DNA from: Pseudomonas sp. PDM04
GTDB lineage: Bacteria > Pseudomonadota > Gammaproteobacteria > Pseudomonadales > Pseudomonadaceae
Direction: 5' to 3'
DNA: 57,408 nucleotides
Assembly: GCF_014851765.1 (NCBI RefSeq)
Contig: NZ_JACVAI010000010.1
Span: 1-57,408, forward strand
Positions 36,660 through 44,778 of the stretch are shown here, piece by piece. Under the pieces are notes generated by a model. That model saw only the letters and a list, made by a program, of their open reading frames with translations, had not been told where the DNA came from and made no database searches. Every line of letters begins with the position of its first letter. The first letter of the stretch is position 1. The position numbers were made by a program, and so were the translations under genes.

Positions 36660-38478
36660 TCATCTTTTCGAGCGACAAAGCGCCATCGACGCCCACGGCA
36701 TCATTGGCGACATGCGCAGTGCCGCGCTGGTCAACGACAAGGGCAGCGTGGATTTTTTCTGCTGGCCGGAGTTCGACAGCCCGTCGATCTTCTGCTCGCT
36801 GCTGGACAGCCCCGAGGCCGGGATTTTCCAGTTATCGCCCGACCTGCCCGACGCCCGCCGCGAGCAGATCTACCTGCCCGACACCAACGTGCTGCAGACC
36901 CGATGGCTCAGCGAGCAGGCGGTGGTCGAAGTGACCGACCTGCTGCCGATCGGCGACAGCGAGGACGACCTGCCGGTACTGATGCGCCGGGTTCGGGTGG
37001 TCAGCGGTCGCGCGACCTTTCACCTGCGTTGCGCCGTGCGCCACGACTACGCCCGGGCCAGCACCCGTGCCCGCCTGGATGAACAGGATGTGGTGTTCGA
37101 GGCGAGCGGCCAGCCGGCGATGCGCCTGACATCGGATCAACCGTTACGGGTCGAGGGTCACGCCGCGTTCGCCGAATTCACCCTGGAGCAGGACCAGAGC
37201 GCACAGTTCCTGCTCGGCGGTGTCGACGATCCGCGTCTCAAGGAAGGCGCCGCCGAGCTGTGCCTGGAGCGCACCCTGAAGTTCTGGCGCGACTGGAGCG
37301 GTCAGTCCAACTACCGAGGCCGCTGGCGGGAAATGGTCAACCGCTCGGCCCTTGCCCTGAAGCTGCTGACCTCGCGCAAACACGGAGCGATCCTCGCCGC
37401 CGCGACCTTTGGCCTGCCGGAAACCCCCGGCGGTGAACGCAACTGGGACTACCGCTACACCTGGATCCGCGACGCCTCGTTTACCGTGTATGCCTTCATG
37501 CGCCTGGGGTTTGTCCAGGAAGCCAACGACTACATGCGCTGGCTGCGCGGCCGGGTCAGCGACTGCCACGGCCAACCGATGAAAATCAACATCCTCTACG
37601 GCATCGATGGCCGCCAGGAACTGCCGGAAACCGAACTCTCGCACCTGTCCGGCCATGGTGGCGCGCAACCCGTGCGTATTGGCAATGACGCCTACGATCA
37701 GGTCCAACTCGACATCTTCGGCGAGTTGATGGATGCGGTGTACCTGGTCAACAAGTACGGTGACGCCATCTCCCACGAAGGCTGGAAACACGCGGTGAAC
37801 GTGGTCGACCAGGTGTGCGAGACCTGGCAGCAGAAAGACGTCGGCATCTGGGAAATGCGCGGCGAGCAGCATCACTTCCTGCACTCGCGACTGATGTGCT
37901 GGGTCGCCGTGGACCGGGCCATTCGCTTGGCCTCCAAGCGCTCGTTGCCGGCGCCCTTCGCCCGGTGGGACCAGACCCGTCAGGCGATCTATGCCGACAT
38001 CTGGGACAACTTCTGGAACGAGGAACGCGGGCATTTCGTCCAGCACATCGGCGGCACCGCCCTCGACGGTTCGATGCTGCTGATGCCCTTGGTCCGTTTT
38101 GTCAGCGCCAAGGACCCGCGCTGGCTCTCGACCCTGCAAGCCATCGAGAAAAGCCTGGTGCGCGACGGCATGGTCTATCGCTATCGCAACGACGACACCC
38201 GGATCGATGGCCTCGACGGCACCGAAGGCGCGTTCGCCGCCTGTTCGTTCTGGTACGTCGAATGCCTGGCCCGGGCAGGCCAGGTGGAAAAGGCGCATCT
38301 GGAGTTCGAGCAACTGCTGCGGTACGCCAACCCGCTGGGATTGTACGCCGAGGAGTTCGACAGCCATGCCCGGCACCTGGGCAATACCCCGCAAGCACTG
38401 ACGCACCTGGCGCTGATCAGCGCGGCCGTGTTCCTGGACCGGAAATTGAGTGGAGAGAAGAGTTTCTGGCAGCCTTGA
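36652..38478 (+). CDS. GH15 family glycoside hydrolase (trehalase/glucoamylase-like)
   Basis: This 608-residue cytosolic enzyme without a signal peptide probably releases glucose from trehalose or an alpha-glucan. The N-terminal beta-sandwich domain (GIIGDMRSAALVNDKGSVDF) and the (alpha/alpha)6 domain are both complete. NWDYRYTWIRDAS (about 263) is the family signature. The general acid is expected in WEMRG (about 400-403) and the general base in YAEEFD (about 564-568). The length is usual for bacterial GH15 trehalases. It overlaps the SDR gene and shares its promoter. Separating trehalase from glucoamylase activity needs an assay. Confidence 0.87.
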   Translation: MADHLFERQSAIDAHGIIGDMRSAALVNDKGSVDFFCWPEFDSPSIFCSLLDSPEAGIFQLSPDLPDARREQIYLPDTNVLQTRWLSEQAVVEVTDLLPIGDSEDDLPVLMRRVRVVSGRATFHLRCAVRHDYARASTRARLDEQDVVFEASGQPAMRLTSDQPLRVEGHAAFAEFTLEQDQSAQFLLGGVDDPRLKEGAAELCLERTLKFWRDWSGQSNYRGRWREMVNRSALALKLLTSRKHGAILAAATFGLPETPGGERNWDYRYTWIRDASFTVYAFMRLGFVQEANDYMRWLRGRVSDCHGQPMKINILYGIDGRQELPETELSHLSGHGGAQPVRIGNDAYDQVQLDIFGELMDAVYLVNKYGDAISHEGWKHAVNVVDQVCETWQQKDVGIWEMRGEQHHFLHSRLMCWVAVDRAIRLASKRSLPAPFARWDQTRQAIYADIWDNFWNEERGHFVQHIGGTALDGSMLLMPLVRFVSAKDPRWLSTLQAIEKSLVRDGMVYRYRNDDTRIDGLDGTEGAFAACSFWYVECLARAGQVEKAHLEFEQLLRYANPLGLYAEEFDSHARHLGNTPQALTHLALISAAVFLDRKLSGEKSFWQP

Positions 38479-38508
38479 GCGTGTGTCGTCGGCCATCGCT
38501 CCAAAAAA

Positions 38509-38534
38509 ATGTGGGAGCGAGCCTGCTCGCGATG
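38509..38534. repeat. REP element
   Basis: TGTGGGAGCGAGCCTGCTCG lies between the convergent GH15 and regulator genes. Confidence 0.85.
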
Positions 38535-38553
38535 GGGCCGGCAAGGCCCCCTT

Positions 38554-39513
38554 TCACTGTACCGAAAACCGTTCCCGATAAGCCTGCGGCGTCACGCCCA
38601 TGGCTCGCAGGAAACTGCGGCGCAGGGTCTCTTCGCTGCCAAACCCGCATTGCACCGCCAGCCGTTTGATCGGCACGCCGGTATCGCTGAGCAGACGCCG
38701 GGCGGTCTCGACGCGGATCAGTTCAATGGCACGCGCGGGGGTCTGGCCCGTATCGGCTCGGTAGTGGCGCACGAAGCTGCGCTCGCTCATGCCCGCCTGC
38801 AGGGCCAGGGTGGGAATGCCCAGGTCCATGGTGAGATTTTCGCTGATCCAGGCGTGAAGCTCGTCGAAACGGCTGCCTTCCTTCTGCAGTGACAGGGTGA
38901 CGCTGAACTGTGACTGCCCGCCGGGGCGCTTGAGAAACACAACCAACTGCTGCGCCACTTCCAGCGCCATGGTGCGGCCAAGGTCGGCTTCGACCATGGC
39001 CAGTGCAAGGTCGATGCCGGCCGTGACCCCGGCCGAGGTCCACACCGGGCCGTCCTTGATGAAAATCGGATTGGGTTCAACCCGTAACTGCGGATGCTGT
39101 TGCGCCAATTGTTCGCAACGGGTCCAGTGCGTCACCACCCGTCGACCATCCAGCCAGCCGCTGGCCGCCAGCAGGAACGCCCCGGTGCACACCGATGACA
39201 CACGCCGGCACATGGCCGCGTGTCCGCGCACCCAGGCCACCAGCGCCGCGTCCTGCGCCGCCGCATACACGCCCCAGCCGCCGGCGATGATCAAGGTGTC
39301 GCTGCCTTGCACGGGCAGCGGTTCGGCCAACAGCGCCAACCCCGCCGACGACGTCACCGCCCCGCCACCGCTGGCAATCACCGTGGGGGCGTACGGCGCG
39401 GGCAGGCCCTTCTGACGGGCAATGTCGTTGGCCGAGGCGAACACCTGCAAGGGCCCGGTGACATCGAGCAGTTGCACATTGGCAAAGGCGAGCACATGGA
39501 TGGTCTTGGGCAT
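38554..39513 (-). CDS. GlxA-family AraC-type transcriptional regulator
   Basis: This 319-residue regulator joins an N-terminal DJ-1/PfpI-like sensing domain (about 1-185, with the SVCTGAFLLAASG nucleophile elbow) to a C-terminal AraC double helix-turn-helix (about 210-319; RSFVRHYRADTGQTPARAIE, then RLAVQCGFGSEETLRRSF). I chose the ATG at 39513; the open frame extends to a TTG at 39552, but the protein similarity begins at MPKTIHVLAF. It is divergent from inhA across 90 bases, so inhA is the likely target. The inducer is unknown; an isonitrile or a related small molecule is plausible from the neighbour. Confidence 0.87.
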   Translation of the reverse strand: MPKTIHVLAFANVQLLDVTGPLQVFASANDIARQKGLPAPYAPTVIASGGGAVTSSAGLALLAEPLPVQGSDTLIIAGGWGVYAAAQDAALVAWVRGHAAMCRRVSSVCTGAFLLAASGWLDGRRVVTHWTRCEQLAQQHPQLRVEPNPIFIKDGPVWTSAGVTAGIDLALAMVEADLGRTMALEVAQQLVVFLKRPGGQSQFSVTLSLQKEGSRFDELHAWISENLTMDLGIPTLALQAGMSERSFVRHYRADTGQTPARAIELIRVETARRLLSDTGVPIKRLAVQCGFGSEETLRRSFLRAMGVTPQAYRERFSVQ

Positions 39514-39603
39514 GTTTGGCGTAATTCGTGGGGTAATTGGCGTATGCGCCAAATCCTACGAGCCTAGAGTGAAGTCGTCCACCCACCTCACGAGAAAAAC
39601 ACC

Positions 39604-40287
39604 ATGACGTTGCAGATCGGTTTTCTGTTGTTCCCGCAGGTCCAGCAACTGGACCTGACCGGCCCTTACGACGTGCTGGCCTCGCTGCCGAACGTGAAGG
39701 TGCACCTGATCTGGAAGGACCTGCAGGCGGTCACCGCAAGTACCGGCCTGGTGCTCCACCCTACCGCCACTTTCGCCGATTGCCCGGCGCTGGATGTGAT
39801 CTGCATTCCCGGTGGCAGCGGTGTCGGGCCGTTGATGGAGGATGAAGAGACGCTGGCGTTCATCAAGGCTCAGGCGGCCCAGGCGCGGTATGTCACGTCG
39901 GTGTGCACCGGCTCACTGGTGCTCGGCGCGGCAGGCCTGCTCAAGGGCAAGCGCGCCACCACTCACTGGGCTTATCACGAACTGCTCGCCCCCCTGGGGG
40001 CAATCGCGGTGAAGGATCGGGTGGTGCGCGATGGCAATCTGTTGACCGGTGGCGGCATCACCGCTGGCATCGATTTCGCGTTGACACTGGCGGCGGAGTT
40101 GTTCGACGAGGACACCGCGCAGCTGGTGCAGTTGCAACTGGAGTACGCGCCGGCGCCGCCATTCGACTCGGGCAGCCCGCAGACGGCGCCCGCCTCCGTT
40201 CTGGAGGAAGCCAACCGACGCACGGCGCAGTCACGCCAGCAGCGGGCGCAGATCACTGACCGGGTGGCCGCAAGGCTCGCGGTCTGA
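39604..40287 (+). CDS. inhA: Isonitrile hydratase
   Basis: This 227-residue DJ-1/PfpI-superfamily enzyme hydrates isonitriles (R-NC) to N-substituted formamides in the cytoplasm. The sequence closely follows what I recall of Pseudomonas putida InhA (MxLQIGFLLFPQVQQLDLTG and LQLEYAPAPPFDSGSP). The catalytic Cys101 sits in the nucleophile elbow VTSVCTGSLVLGA, and Asp17 near the N-terminus is conserved. The ATG at 39604 is preceded by GAGAAAAACACC. A GlxA-type regulator is divergent. A bidirectional terminator and a REP follow. Confidence 0.9.
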   Translation: MTLQIGFLLFPQVQQLDLTGPYDVLASLPNVKVHLIWKDLQAVTASTGLVLHPTATFADCPALDVICIPGGSGVGPLMEDEETLAFIKAQAAQARYVTSVCTGSLVLGAAGLLKGKRATTHWAYHELLAPLGAIAVKDRVVRDGNLLTGGGITAGIDFALTLAAELFDEDTAQLVQLQLEYAPAPPFDSGSPQTAPASVLEEANRRTAQSRQQRAQITDRVAARLAV

Positions 40288-40304
40288 TTGAGCCCCCCCG
40301 CATC

Positions 40305-40333
40305 CGTGGGAGCGAGCCTGCTCGCGCCCACAG
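40305..40333. repeat. REP element
   Basis: CGTGGGAGCGAGCCTGCTCG lies downstream of inhA and before the bidirectional terminator. Confidence 0.85.
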
Positions 40334-40363
40334 AGGGGGCAGTGGCCCGCTTTTCGACAGGCG

Positions 40364-40392
40364 AAAAAAAACCCGCCAGAGGCGGGTTTTTC
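40364..40392. terminator. Bidirectional terminator between inhA and the small RNA
   Basis: CCCGCC-AGA-GGCGGG is flanked by A8 on the left and T5 on the right. It can end inhA on the plus strand and the GGA-hairpin RNA on the minus strand. Confidence 0.9.
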
Positions 40393-40484
40393 CCAAGACC
40401 ATGTCGACTCCCTGTCGATAGCGAGTCCTTGCTGATGGTCGATCATCCATGATCCCGAAGCACTCCCTGTGCTTCAGTTGATGG
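40364..40484 (-). ncRNA. Candidate RsmX/Y/Z-type regulatory RNA with GGA-loop hairpins
   Basis: On the minus strand three hairpins in a row expose GGA in the loop: GAAGCAC-AGGGA-GTGCTTC, GATCA-TGGA-TGATC and TCGAC-AGGGA-GTCGA. Another AAGGA lies between the last two. GACCAT...ATGGTC closes the third hairpin within an outer stem. A perfect CCCGCC-TCT-GGCGGG terminator with eight T residues follows. This is the design of the RNAs that titrate RsmA/RsmE (CsrA) in Pseudomonas. A TAATCT -10-like element lies at about 40490-40495. A partial GacA-box match (TATGGC-N6-CCTACA) lies at 40539-40556, about 64 bases upstream of the likely start. No open frame is needed to explain the conservation. Confidence 0.68.
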
Positions 40485-40538
40485 GGCTAGATTACGCATC
40501 GGATCCAATCTGCAACAGACGACATAGCTACCATCGCG

Positions 40539-40556
40539 TGTAGGACATTCGCCATA
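40539..40556 (-). promoter_or_regulatory. Possible degenerate GacA box
   Basis: The minus-strand sequence TATGGC-N6-CCTACA compares with the consensus TGTAAG-N6-CTTACA. The right half matches at 5 of 6 positions and the left half poorly. The position, about 64 bases before the inferred start, is where such boxes are found. Confidence 0.3.
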
Positions 40557-40619
40557 GTCCCCTTCCGAAAACCCTTAGACACCTCAGGTGCCAGGCCCGA
40601 AAGCCGCGGTTTTCCGGGG

Positions 40620-41108
40620 TTACTCCTCCTGACGTTCATGCGCCTTGAGGTTGATCTTGAGAAACTCTTCGATGTTGTTCATCTGCTCATCCCAACCCCG
40701 GCTGTCCATGCGGAATGCCTTGAGACGGCGCGCCTGGGGGATGTGATCGAAGCCTGACTCGGACACCTTGAGCAAGGTGCCCCCGTCCATGTCTTCGAGC
40801 TCGAAGCGCACCAGTGTGGTGGGTTCCTGGGTGTAATCGTATTGCTGCTCCACGGCATATGGGTGCCAGCGGAAGGAAAATACCCGCTCCGGTTCGACGC
40901 GCTCCACCAGCACGTTCCACAGCAAGTGCTCATAGCCAGGGTAGGTAATCTGCCCCTGGGTCCACTCGCCGGCGACAAAACGCTTGCCTTCCAGGGCTAC
41001 GCCAAACCACTGCCCAAACGCTTCGGCGTTCGCCAGCACGCGCCAGACCTGCGAGCGCGGCGCCTTGAGCAGGATCTTCCTTTCGATGCGATCTGATGCT
41101 GGGTTCAT
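40620..41108 (-). CDS. SRPBCC/AHSA1-family protein
   Basis: This 162-residue protein has the START/Bet v1-like fold of the Aha1 C-terminal family. Typical features are RKILLKAPRSQVWRVLANAE at the start, FGQWFGV, YDYTQEPTTLVRFELEDMDG in the middle strands, and a long C-terminal helix (RGWDEQMNNIEEFLKINL). Members often bind small hydrophobic ligands and are frequently paired with ArsR regulators, but none is adjacent here. The ATG at 41108 has a very strong AGGAGGTGATTT upstream. It appears to be a single-gene unit. The function is unknown. Confidence 0.8.
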   Translation of the reverse strand: MNPASDRIERKILLKAPRSQVWRVLANAEAFGQWFGVALEGKRFVAGEWTQGQITYPGYEHLLWNVLVERVEPERVFSFRWHPYAVEQQYDYTQEPTTLVRFELEDMDGGTLLKVSESGFDHIPQARRLKAFRMDSRGWDEQMNNIEEFLKINLKAHERQEE

Positions 41109-41302
41109 AAATCACCTCCTGTATTGAACAGTAGGCCTGTAAGACCACTTGTCCAACCTTAAAGTTGTATCTCGATCCACCTGCCTGACCTATTCGGCCG
41201 CACATTCGGGTCAAAGTTCGGGTTGAACGCCACAGGGGCAAGCCTGGCCATCGACGCTTCGCTACACTGCCCAGGTCTTTTCCCGACTCAGCGAGAACCT
41301 CA

Positions 41303-41704
41303 ATGACTCCACGCGTGCTCCTGGCGCTGACGCCACTGCTGCTCAGCCCCCTTGCCCATGCCGTCGATTGCGACAACGCCAGCGACCAGGCGACGATGAA
41401 CCAGTGCGCAGCACAACAGCACAAAGCGGCGGACAAGGAACTGAATGCGCTTTACCAACAGATCAGCGCGCGTTTGAAGGCCAGCCCTGACAGCAAGAAG
41501 CTGTTGGTCGGCGCCCAGCGGGCCTGGATCGGCTTTCGCGATGCCGAGTGCAAGTTCTCTGCATCGGCCGTGACGGGCGGGAGTGTGTACCCGTTGATCT
41601 ACAGTAATTGCATCACCGAGTTGACCAAGGCGCGGTCACAGACCTTCAAGAACTACTTGAAGTGCCAGGAGGGGGATTTGAGTTGCCCGGTGCCGGGGCA
41701 GTGA
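41303..41704 (+). CDS. LprI/DUF1311 family secreted protein
   Basis: This 133-residue exported protein has a signal peptide (about 1-20, LLALTPLLLSPLAHA followed by VDC). The mature part carries the DUF1311/LprI pattern: paired cysteines, MNQCAAQQHKAADKELNALY, and AQRAWIGFRDAECKF. Some members inhibit lysozyme, but the role here is not known. Six cysteines in the mature protein suggest disulfides and periplasmic life. It is a single-gene unit followed by a REP pair. Confidence 0.82.
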   Translation: MTPRVLLALTPLLLSPLAHAVDCDNASDQATMNQCAAQQHKAADKELNALYQQISARLKASPDSKKLLVGAQRAWIGFRDAECKFSASAVTGGSVYPLIYSNCITELTKARSQTFKNYLKCQEGDLSCPVPGQ

Positions 41705-41715
41705 TATCACAGACT

Positions 41716-41778
41716 CATCGCGAGCAGGCTCGCTCCCACAGTGATAAACGGTGGGAGCGAGGCCACTTGCTGGCGATA
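41716..41778. repeat. REP pair (BIME)
   Basis: An inverted pair (ATCGCGAGCAGGCTCGCTCC and GGTGGGAGCGAGGCCACTTG) lies between the convergent LprI-like and qhpB genes. The second copy is partly degenerate. Confidence 0.8.
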
Positions 41779-41800
41779 GCGTCAACTCAGGGGCCAACAT

Positions 41801-42919
41801 TCACCGGACAAAAATCTGCGCCGTGGTGATCGCCATATCCCCTCCCGGCAACTTGATGGTGCCCACCTGTTTCAGGCTGTCGGCATCGAAGATCGCCACA
41901 TCGTTGAACGTCCCCGCCAGGTAGATCTTGCTCCCCTCCTTGTTGAAGGAGATGCAGTAGTAGGAGTGATCCAGCGTCGCAGCCTGGAGCATCTTCTTCT
42001 CCTTGATGTCGTACTTGGCCAGGCGATTGAGCACGCCAAACATCAGGTTAGGGTCTTTCGGTGAACGCATGCCGCTGAAGTAGATTTCCGTCAACGGGCC
42101 GAAGTCGGTGGTTTCGGTCTTGCCGGTCTTCAGGTCGACGCTGAACAGCCCATACAGGTATTCGGCAGTCGCCGGATCCTGTTTCTTGTCCTTGAATTTC
42201 GCCGTGGTGTAGAGCAGCGAGAAGTCGTGGCGATAGGTTTGCTGGTTCCACACGTAGAGCACGTCAGGCGCGCTGTAGTTCGCCCGTTTCCAGTGACGAC
42301 TGGAGATCAGCACGTCGAACTTGCCGGTTTTCACATCGACCTTGTAGATGTCGGCCCCGGCTACGTACAGCGTGCCATCATCGCCACTCTGCATGATGGT
42401 CAACTGCCGCGGCGCCGGGAAGCTGCGCACCGGCCTGGCGTCCATGCCGGCGTCGGTGGCGTACACATCGAGCCGCGGCTGCTGCACTTCGTAACGGTCG
42501 TTGAGCATCAAGGTCGGGTTGGCGATGGCGAACAGTTCCTTGCCGTCATGGCTGAGGGTAAAGGCGAACATCGACTTCGCCTTCTCCCCCGGCTTCTGGG
42601 TGATGCTGGCGTGGAACACCTGCTTGCAGCTGTCCAGTTCGACGCCATAGATGTCCGCGTAATGGTTGTTCAGCACGTAGGCGGTCTTGCGATCCGGCGA
42701 CAGCTGCACGGTGCCGGGGCCAAAGGCATCCGGCATCTTGCAGGTCTTGAACAGGCTGTCGGTCGCCAGGTCGATGACGTGCAGGTTGTTCGGGTAATTG
42801 GTGGTCAACATGTACTCGTGACCGTCTTGCAAAACGGTGTTTTCATCGGCCAGAACGTTGAATGCACAGGCACTCAGAACGGCAAATGCGGTCAGGCCGC
42901 AGGCTTTGATGCTAGGCAT
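41801..42919 (-). CDS. qhpB: Quinohemoprotein amine dehydrogenase, beta subunit
   Basis: This 372-residue periplasmic subunit forms the seven-bladed propeller of the alpha-beta-gamma amine dehydrogenase and lines the substrate channel. The signal peptide covers ~1-24 (ACGLTAFAVLSACAFNVLA). YVTN-like repeats follow, for example NYPNNLHVIDLATDSLFKTC, AYVLNNHYADIYGVELDS and IYLAGTFNDVAIFDADSL. The ATG at 42919 was chosen because AAGGA lies 8 bases upstream and the signal peptide starts there; the frame itself is open to 43006. It is the last gene of the qhpA-D-C-B operon, 25 bases after qhpC. Confidence 0.93.
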   Translation of the reverse strand: MPSIKACGLTAFAVLSACAFNVLADENTVLQDGHEYMLTTNYPNNLHVIDLATDSLFKTCKMPDAFGPGTVQLSPDRKTAYVLNNHYADIYGVELDSCKQVFHASITQKPGEKAKSMFAFTLSHDGKELFAIANPTLMLNDRYEVQQPRLDVYATDAGMDARPVRSFPAPRQLTIMQSGDDGTLYVAGADIYKVDVKTGKFDVLISSRHWKRANYSAPDVLYVWNQQTYRHDFSLLYTTAKFKDKKQDPATAEYLYGLFSVDLKTGKTETTDFGPLTEIYFSGMRSPKDPNLMFGVLNRLAKYDIKEKKMLQAATLDHSYYCISFNKEGSKIYLAGTFNDVAIFDADSLKQVGTIKLPGGDMAITTAQIFVR

Positions 42920-42944
42920 GCTGGAATCCTTCTTCTGTATCCGA

Positions 42945-43268
42945 TCACTTGTCTTTTGGGAAGACAGTGCCAAGGTTGCGCCAGTTGTCGTTGGACGCCT
43001 GGGCATCCTTGTTCCAGTCCGGGTAGGTGCTCATCATGTCGGGCACCTGGGCCGGCCACCAGCACGGGTCGGAGCAGCCATAAAGGTCGGCTTCCATCGG
43101 CTGGCACAAGGACGACACACCGCCGAACGCGTCAATCTCCCAGCCCGGGTCGGTGGTCGAGGCGCAGCCCGCCACGGAACTCATCGCCACCACTTCTTCG
43201 ATGCGGTTTTCATCCGCGGCCTGATCCAGCTTCAACGCTTTGTTATTGATTGCCTTGAGATGTTTCAT
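42945..43268 (-). CDS. qhpC: Quinohemoprotein amine dehydrogenase, gamma subunit precursor (CTQ-bearing)
   Basis: This 107-residue precursor of the catalytic subunit has a 28-residue leader (MKHLKAINNKALKLDQAADE...) and a 79-residue mature peptide. Counting the mature chain from MSSVAGC, the known cross-link residues all fall in register. The thioether bonds are Cys7-Glu16, Cys27-Asp33 and Cys41-Asp49, and the cysteine tryptophylquinone pair is Cys37-Trp43. The start (ATG 43268) is one base after the qhpD stop, with AAGG inside the end of qhpD. The frame continues upstream to 43367, but that part overlaps qhpD and is not the gene. The leader is not a Sec signal; export uses QhpF. Confidence 0.95.
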   Translation of the reverse strand: MKHLKAINNKALKLDQAADENRIEEVVAMSSVAGCASTTDPGWEIDAFGGVSSLCQPMEADLYGCSDPCWWPAQVPDMMSTYPDWNKDAQASNDNWRNLGTVFPKDK

Positions 43269-43269
43269 A

Positions 43270-44700
43270 TCAGTGAGCCTTGCGCGGAGTGATATAACTG
43301 CTGATGAACGCAGGGTTGTTGGCCATGATCCGGGTGTAGACCTCGATGCCGAAGTCGACCCAGTCACGCATCAGTTCGCAGTAGTGATAGGTCGGGTGGG
43401 TCGGGTCGCCGTAACGGGCGTAGCTCTCGTGGTAGCAGCCGCCGGAGCAGAGGTTGCGGATCTGGCAATCTTCGCAACCGGTATTGCTGCGGTCCAGGCG
43501 CTGGGACAGGAAGTCGTTCAGCTCCACCTGTTTCACGCCGCTGTGCACGTTGCCGAAGGTCGGCAGGGAGGAACCGGTAAAACGGTGGCACAGGTTCAGC
43601 TCGCCCTTGTGATCCACCGCCAGCATCTTCAGGCCCGCGCCGCACGGCAGGGCTTTCTTGTGGCCCTCGTGGATGTCGGTGATCAACTGGTGCAGGTTGG
43701 AGAAACCGATGTTGCGATGCGCCAGGGCCGCTTCCAGATAACGCCGGCCGAGGGCCTTCATGTTGGCGAACACCTGCACCAGTTCTTCGCTGGTGAGGTT
43801 GAAGCTGCTGATGTCGCCGGAGGTCACCGGGGCGAAACCGACTTCGGCAAAGCCCAGTTCATTGAACAGGTGATCCCAGATGGTCTCGACATCGGTGACG
43901 CCGGTGGTCAACGTCACCCGCGCGCCCACCGGACGGCTGTTGTAGCGCGACAGCAACATTTCGGCCTTGCGCCGCACGACGTCATAGGTGCCCTGCCCGC
44001 CCACGGTGATCCGGTTGCGGTCGTGCACGGTTTTCGGCCCGTCGATGCTTACCGACAGCCCGAAACGGTGGGCGTTGAGGTAGTCCACGGTCTCCTCGGT
44101 GAGCAGCGTGGCATTGGTGGTCATGACGAACTCGACGAACTTGCCCGCTTCGGCAAACCGTTTCTCACAATAGTCGACCATGTACTCGATCAGTTTGCGA
44201 TTGCTCAACGGCTCGCCACCGAAGAACACCACGGTAAAACGCTCTTCGTCCGGGGATTCGCGCAGCAGCATTTCCACCGAGGCGATGGCGGTCTCGACGT
44301 CCATCTTCTTGCCCGCGGACGGCTTGTCGAGGTCTTCCTTGTAGCAGTAAGTGCAGCTCAAATTGCAGCCGGTATTGACGTTGAGCACCACGGTATTGAT
44401 CGCCGTGCGCTCGACCCGCCTGGTGGCGATGTCCGGGGTCAGCGGCGAGCCGTCGCTGACCAGCTCCAGGGACATCAACTCCCGCAGGGTCTCGGTGACT
44501 TCTTCACTGTTGAAACGCGCCGCCAGGCGCTGGATCAACTCTTCCGACGAGCAGCCGGGACCGCGCAGGGAATCGATGATGGTGCCCGTCAGTTCATCGC
44601 TGGCGAACAGCGAACTGCTGGGAATGTGAAACAGCATGCGGTCGGCGTCGACCTGCACTTCATGCAGGTTACGTTCAACCAGATTCAAGATAGCGCCCAT
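43270..44700 (-). CDS. qhpD: Radical SAM/SPASM maturase that forms the thioether bonds of the gamma subunit
   Basis: This 476-residue radical S-adenosylmethionine enzyme installs the three Cys-to-Asp/Glu thioether cross-links in the QhpC precursor. The radical SAM cluster motif is CNLSCTYCY (Cys112, Cys116, Cys119). The C-terminal SPASM region holds further cysteines (PCGAGLKML, NTGCEDCQIRNLCSGGCYHE, YHYCEL) for auxiliary Fe-S clusters. FFGGEP is the SAM-contacting GGE motif. The ATG at 44700 has AGGAGG at the ideal distance. It lies between qhpA and qhpC, as in other Qhp loci. Confidence 0.95.
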   Translation of the reverse strand: MGAILNLVERNLHEVQVDADRMLFHIPSSSLFASDELTGTIIDSLRGPGCSSEELIQRLAARFNSEEVTETLRELMSLELVSDGSPLTPDIATRRVERTAINTVVLNVNTGCNLSCTYCYKEDLDKPSAGKKMDVETAIASVEMLLRESPDEERFTVVFFGGEPLSNRKLIEYMVDYCEKRFAEAGKFVEFVMTTNATLLTEETVDYLNAHRFGLSVSIDGPKTVHDRNRITVGGQGTYDVVRRKAEMLLSRYNSRPVGARVTLTTGVTDVETIWDHLFNELGFAEVGFAPVTSGDISSFNLTSEELVQVFANMKALGRRYLEAALAHRNIGFSNLHQLITDIHEGHKKALPCGAGLKMLAVDHKGELNLCHRFTGSSLPTFGNVHSGVKQVELNDFLSQRLDRSNTGCEDCQIRNLCSGGCYHESYARYGDPTHPTYHYCELMRDWVDFGIEVYTRIMANNPAFISSYITPRKAH

Positions 44701-44778
44701 TGCAACCTCCTGTGCAGGCCCTGCCGTGCAGGGCTTGCGGTCATTCCGAAAAGTGTCTGGAACCGGGTCGGATCCGCC

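Noticed and set aside
40231..40450. Minus-strand frames over the small-RNA region
   Set aside because: They read through the terminator hairpin and a REP. The hairpin pattern explains the region better.
42945..43367. The 140-codon form of the gamma subunit
   Set aside because: The first 33 codons overlap the end of qhpD. The known leader sequence begins at the ATG at 43268.
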